From NCBI GenBank assembly GCA_025200525.1, contig CM045758.1:57259649-57323648 (forward strand): a DNA stretch of 64,000 nucleotides. The letters are read 5' to 3'. The translations under genes were made by a program, and so were the position numbers. Positions 59,443 to 64,000 of the stretch are shown here, in pieces. This DNA is from Camellia lanceoleosa. Taxonomy: Eukaryota; Streptophyta; Magnoliopsida; Ericales; Theaceae. Each line of letters starts with the position of its first letter. The first letter of the stretch is position 1. The notes under the pieces are model-generated. The model was given only the letters and a program-made list of their open reading frames with translations, did not search any database and was not told where the DNA came from.

Positions 59443-62346
59443 ATGGGTGATCAATCGATGGATCCAAACACCATGTGGAGATTACAAACCGATTGGTACT
59501 CTCCAACTCGCCTCCTCAGCGGGAGTCCCGTTCAATATGATTTCCCGGTATCATTAGACCCTTTTCTTCAATAATTCTCTGAGAATTTTTCATGTTTCTG
59601 TGAAACAATTGATCTAAATTGTCTCATTTCTACGTTTTCTTTTTCATTTTGGTATATGTTAGGGAGATCGGTTTATACCCAATAGGAGTTTGATGGATCT
59701 TGATCAAGCCCACACTTTGCTTACAAGCTGGACTAAAGAAACCAGCAATTCTAAATTCAATGTTAGTCTCTCTCTCTCTCTCTCTCCCCATATTTTCTTG
59801 AAATTCTCTCATATGGGCTATTGGTTTTGTTAGAGTTCTTGAAATTTGTGGTTGTGCTATGTAGTTACTGAAATTTTCTTCAGTGGGTACTCTGTTTCTT
59901 GAATGTTTTGATTGTGGCATTAAGAACCTGTCAAATTTATTTTAATTGGTACTTGGGAGCTTTTAAGTTTTGTTGGTGGGTCATGAAGAATGTACTGAAA
60001 ACTTGAAATAATCAAAAGGGCTTTTTGATTTATTGAGTGTTTTTCTTTTTGTGCCAGCACGAATACCGACAGAAGGTGGTGGAGAATCTGAATTTGGATT
60101 CTGAAGGAAGACCATTCAAGATGCTGGTTTTCAGGGGTAGCCCAAAATCAAGTAGAAAATCGCTTCGTCTTGTTGATGAGATGCGGCGTAGTGAAGAGAA
60201 GGCTTTTAATCATACCAATAATGCGAAGCAACACCGAAACTTCCCCAAGGTACGTGATTCTTCACATTCACACTTACTTAAAATGGCAAGCAATATTTTA
60301 ATTTTTATAGTTTTTTAGAAAACGGATTCCAAAAACGAAATTAAATGGAGGGAGATTTTAGGTTGACAGACATATTACATTACCATTTTTGGACTTCCAA
60401 GTCTTCAGTCAAAGTGATTTTGAGTGTTTATATGTCATTGTTTTAAAAAATATGAAATCGAGGTTTTGATGTTGAAAATATCTACTCTAGAGGTTAATGA
60501 ACAGCCTCTGGAATTTACACTTCCAAATTAATACCGTGATGTAATATTGTATTTTACAGAAAGAAGCCCGAATCCTGGATGCGCCGCGTTTAAAGGATGA
60601 TTACTATTTGAACATCATGGATTGGGGAAAAAACAACATTCTTGCTATTGCTTTAGGATCAGAGGTATACATGTGGAATGCTGAGAACAGTAACACTCAA
60701 AAGCTGTTTCAAGTAGATCGTGGCAGCGATTACCCTTCTAGTGTAGCCTGGTCCGATGATGCCAAGACAGTCGCAGTTGGACATATGTGCTCAGAGATTC
60801 ATCTCTGGGATGCCGAGGCTCTCAAACCTGTACAACCCTCTCTCTGTCTTGGTCTTCTTAATTTTAAAAACAGCGAAATCTCACTACATTTTGCCTTTTA
60901 TGCACAGGTTAGAATCCTAGAAGGTCATCAGAAAAAGGTAGGCACTTTAGCATGGAATGGCCACATACTAACATCAGGGAGCCAAGACAGATCCATTATC
61001 AATCATGATGGTAATAGAATTATTACATCCTTTTAAGCTTTGGCTATGTATTTTTTAACACTTGATTATGTTGATTTCAAGCTTGCTTTCTTTGACAGTT
61101 AGAGTGAGGAACAGTATGATTTGTCGTGTACAAACGCACGCTCATCAAGTATGCGGATTGAAGTGGTCGAACAGAGGCAATCTATTGGCAAGTGGTGGCA
61201 ATGACAATATGATTTACATTTGGGAAGCTTCAAAGATGAGTTCATCTCATTTCTTGCATAGGTTGGATGAGCATAATGGAGCTGTCAAGGCCCTTGCTTG
61301 GTGCCCATATGACTCACATGTGCTAGCCTCTGGTGGAGGTACAATGGATGGGTGTATTAAGTTATGGAGCATACAAAAGGGGTTGTGCATTAACAGCATT
61401 GATACTCATGCACAGGCAAGTCTAACAGAGTCCTTTCACTTTTCACTTTTTATTATTTTTTTTATAGAATGGGAATAAATTTTCCTTGAATTGATTCCAA
61501 CATACTGTTTACTTGAAAATTTGGGTGCATACAAGAGGGATTATGTGTTTTCTGAAAAATGAAAGCAAAAAACCAAAAACAAAAACCATTGTGTGGCCTA
61601 AGGTTTTTGAGACCCTAGGCTAAACATAAAAAATGAGACCTTAGGTTCTTAGGGAAGCTGTACCAGAAAATGCTAACACCTTATTGATTTACGTTTTGGA
61701 AAGCACTTTCCGAAACATGGTTGCACTTTCATTTCAAAACAGTGAATTTAGTGATATCATGATATTTAAATCTTGGCCATCTGTTTCTGTTAATCATTAG
61801 GCAGCAAATATTGCATAGACTGTTTCATAAATTGTTCTTGAACTATCACTTGTTACTGTTTCAGTGTTTTGGTTCAGAATTTACAAATTTGAATACAAAT
61901 TAATTTTTGCATTGCATTAGGTAATTTGGTGTTGTATATGATCAACAGGTTTGTGGCTTGGAATGGAACAGGCATCACAAGGAGATACTGAGTGGCCACG
62001 GTTACAGTGCAAGCGAGTGCAAAAACCAGCTGTGCTTGTGGAAGTACCCTTCCATGTCTACAGTAGGCGGGTCAACATGCCACTCATCCAGAGTCCTCCA
62101 CCTTTCTCAGGTCTGAATTAGTCCTTCAAAACTAGAAAGAGCTTGAATTTGGATCTGCTTGAACCTTACAATTGTTCTCTCCTTTGAATTATTGATCTAT
62201 TGCAGAGCCCGGATGGATTGAATGTGATATCAGCGGTGGCAGATGAGACGCTGCGCTTGTGGGAGATTTTTGGACCGCCACGGCCAGACAAAAAGGTTTC
62301 TCAATTGGATGGCTTGTTGTCGCTCAAGACATCCCCAATAAGATAG
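59443..62346 (+). CDS. CDC20: CDC20 (FIZZY), WD40 activator of the APC/C
   Basis: Recruits substrates such as mitotic cyclins to the anaphase-promoting complex; acts in nucleus and cytosol in mitosis. Exons: 59443-59547, 59663-59761, 60058-60249, 60560-60829, 60908-61010, 61099-61415, 61949-62110, 62206-62346, giving 462 residues (plant members about 430-460). The start MGDQSMDPNTMW is the first ATG in frame. The C-box DRFIPNRSLMD is at about residues 37-47. The RILDAP motif leads into seven WD-type blades (DYYLNIMDWG, LEGHQKKVGTLAW, ASGGNDNMIYIWE, DETLRLWEIFG). The extreme C-terminus is Ile-Arg-stop, the IR tail that docks on the APC/C. The intron after 61415 has a GC donor (CAG|GCAAGT) with a normal AG acceptor; all others are GT/AG. 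No lesion was seen. One blade (SMSTVGGSTCHSSRVLHL) departs from the usual ELTGH form. Confidence 0.95.
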
Positions 62347-64000
62347 ATGAGATGATAGGGAATTGGAATGTTTGGTATCCTGTGTTTACAATCAATGTTG
62401 GCAAATGTCTAATGGTGCAATTTTTTGAAGATTGTGAATCAGTAGTCTTGAGGAGTAATTCTCTGAGATCCAGTAAATTTTATGCAGATTCACTTCAAGA
62501 TACTTGTTGCCCAATCTTTTGGGGACATAACTTTGGATTATTATTATTATTATTTTTAATTTTATTATTAAAATTCAGGAGTCATTAAGCCCTTAACTAT
62601 GGTGGTTCACATACCTTGTGGACAGCTCTAGTATTGCTAAACACCAAGAGTTTAATCAATCCATTGTGCAAAGAAAATGCTTAAAATTAACAAAAGGCTA
62701 GCAGCAGATAAATTTAGTAAAGATTCATTTAGAACCAAACCCATCAGTGAAATTATTTTTCTCTATAATTCAAATAATGAATACTTACCCCCTAAAAAAA
62801 AAAATAGTGAACTGTATAGTAGGAACTGTGTCTTCCCTTTCTTTGGTTTCTACTTTCTAGTTTTTTTTACCCAGTAGTGAAGGAACTGTATACTTTCTAT
62901 TTTGTTTTACGACATTGTGTCACTAAAATTAATGTAGTAAATATTTTATTTTATTTGAATTATTTGAATTGCCCATGTATCATTTGTACCAATCACTAGT
63001 CTCATTAATGCTAACAGTTATTTGGTTATGACACTTATTGAGTTGTTTGCTTATTTTTTTTAGTAGTGTTACATCTATTTAAAATCTTACTAATAATCTT
63101 ATTAAAAATATACATGTCCAAATGTCATTGGGTGTTTAAATATCATTTTTTTTTGAGAACCAATCACATTTAGGTTTTTGTATTTTTAATAAGATTGTTA
63201 GTATGTGTAGAATTATTAGTATTAGTATTTAATCTTTTTTTTCTTTGAATAAATGAAGTATGATCTAATATAAATTTACGGTGACATAGTCTTAACCTTT
63301 CTAAAATTTAAAGGGTTTGTTACATTTTCTACCCGTATTATTGTCGAATTATTTACTTAGTCCCCAAACTATCGATTGAGTCTATTATGTCCCTAAAATA
63401 TATAAATCAAAATCTATTTTCCTAATCTATCAATTGAATATATTATGTCCCTAAAGTATTTAATTTAAAAGAAATGTTTGGGACCTCCTTTTTTGGGGTG
63501 ACATGACCCCCAATTTGATTTTCGCCTTTGATGTGTGTGTGTGGGGTCCACTCATGTATGTGTCGGTATTATGAGTAGTTGGGATGAGAGTGGGGTTTGT
63601 GGGGGTTTATATCACAATTGAAAATTCTTTCAGAAACTAAACAAGTTTAAATTAACAATTGGATTTCCCTTGTTTAGTATTACATGCTAAATTTTGTTTA
63701 CAACTTCTAATTGATTGTCTTTAAATTTTTCGATAATTTTTTTTATAACTTGATTAATGTATTAATTTGTTCTATTATTATTTGTAGCAAAGTGTTATTA
63801 CTTAAATTATTTAATTCTACTTTTTCGGTATATCTATAATTTTATTTGCAAGATCAAGAAATCAAGATCTAATACTAATTAAACACATAACAAAACAAAA
63901 CAATTTAGGACAAAATAGAAATTTAAGATTTTCTTTTGGAATAAAATCTTAACTAGATTTGGTCTTTTACTAATTTAAAATACTTATGAATTTATATTTT
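62347..64000. other. CDC20 3' flank and AT-rich spacer
   Basis: The ORF seen at 62259-62588 overlaps the CDC20 end in another frame and is a shadow. The rest is AT-rich with no gene or clear repeat. Confidence 0.55.

Noticed and set aside
62259..62588. Plus-strand ORF overlapping the CDC20 end
   Set aside because: Different frame from CDC20, which ends with the conserved Ile-Arg tail at 62346.

Overview
This is a stretch of AT-rich eudicot nuclear DNA (species not determinable by eye). The evidence is two intron-rich host genes of clear plant type, plant transposon families (Mutator-like, PIF/Harbinger, Ty3/Gypsy Tat-type, MITEs) and long AT-rich intergenic spacers. No rRNA, tRNA or CRISPR was recognised. 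Most of the window is transposon; both recognisable host genes lie in the last 13 kb.

Layout. 1-1357: G/T-skewed non-coding DNA. 1382-3705 (-): decayed MULE (mudrA-like) transposase. 6097-7314 (+): decayed plant transposon-like ORF. 8959-11869 (-): PIF/Harbinger transposase with its partner Myb/SANT-like ORF, both broken. 12235-24404: one ~4 kb LTR of a Gypsy-like family (minus orientation) split by two later insertions of another family, each a 3.9-4.3 kb solo LTR with its own 5-bp target duplication (ACAAT, CACCA). 26013-27261: another probable solo LTR (ATGAT duplication), with a MITE just beyond it. 27926-39877: a complete 11.95 kb Tat-type Gypsy element on the minus strand with paired 787-bp LTRs, a GCTTG duplication, PBS, PPT, broken gag-pro-RT-RH-aRNH-INT, a tandem-repeat block, and an extra gene on the opposite (+) strand. 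About 40545-51240: a large MULE with two convergent genes, a spliced Ulp1/C48-protease-like gene (+) and a mudrA-like transposase (-). 51.6-56.5 kb: TOC34, a chloroplast outer-envelope preprotein receptor GTPase. 59.4-62.3 kb: CDC20, the APC/C activator, with E2F-like and MSA-like promoter sites.

The most unusual thing is in the 40.5-51.2 kb MULE. Its non-coding parts (leader intron and first long intron of the Ulp1-like gene, the gap between the two gene ends, and the transposase leader) hold about 50 exact copies of one perfect 14-bp palindrome, AGTAAAATTTTACT, plus many one- or two-base variants. The coding exons lack it, and I did not see it elsewhere in the window. This resembles the VANDAL-type arrangement, in which a MULE-encoded protein recognises short motifs repeated through its own element; here that is a hypothesis.

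The two host genes have intact reading frames after splicing (300 and 462 codons by my exon model). Almost every transposon gene carries nonsense or frameshift lesions, many of a C-to-T / G-to-A kind, consistent with old, methylated copies.
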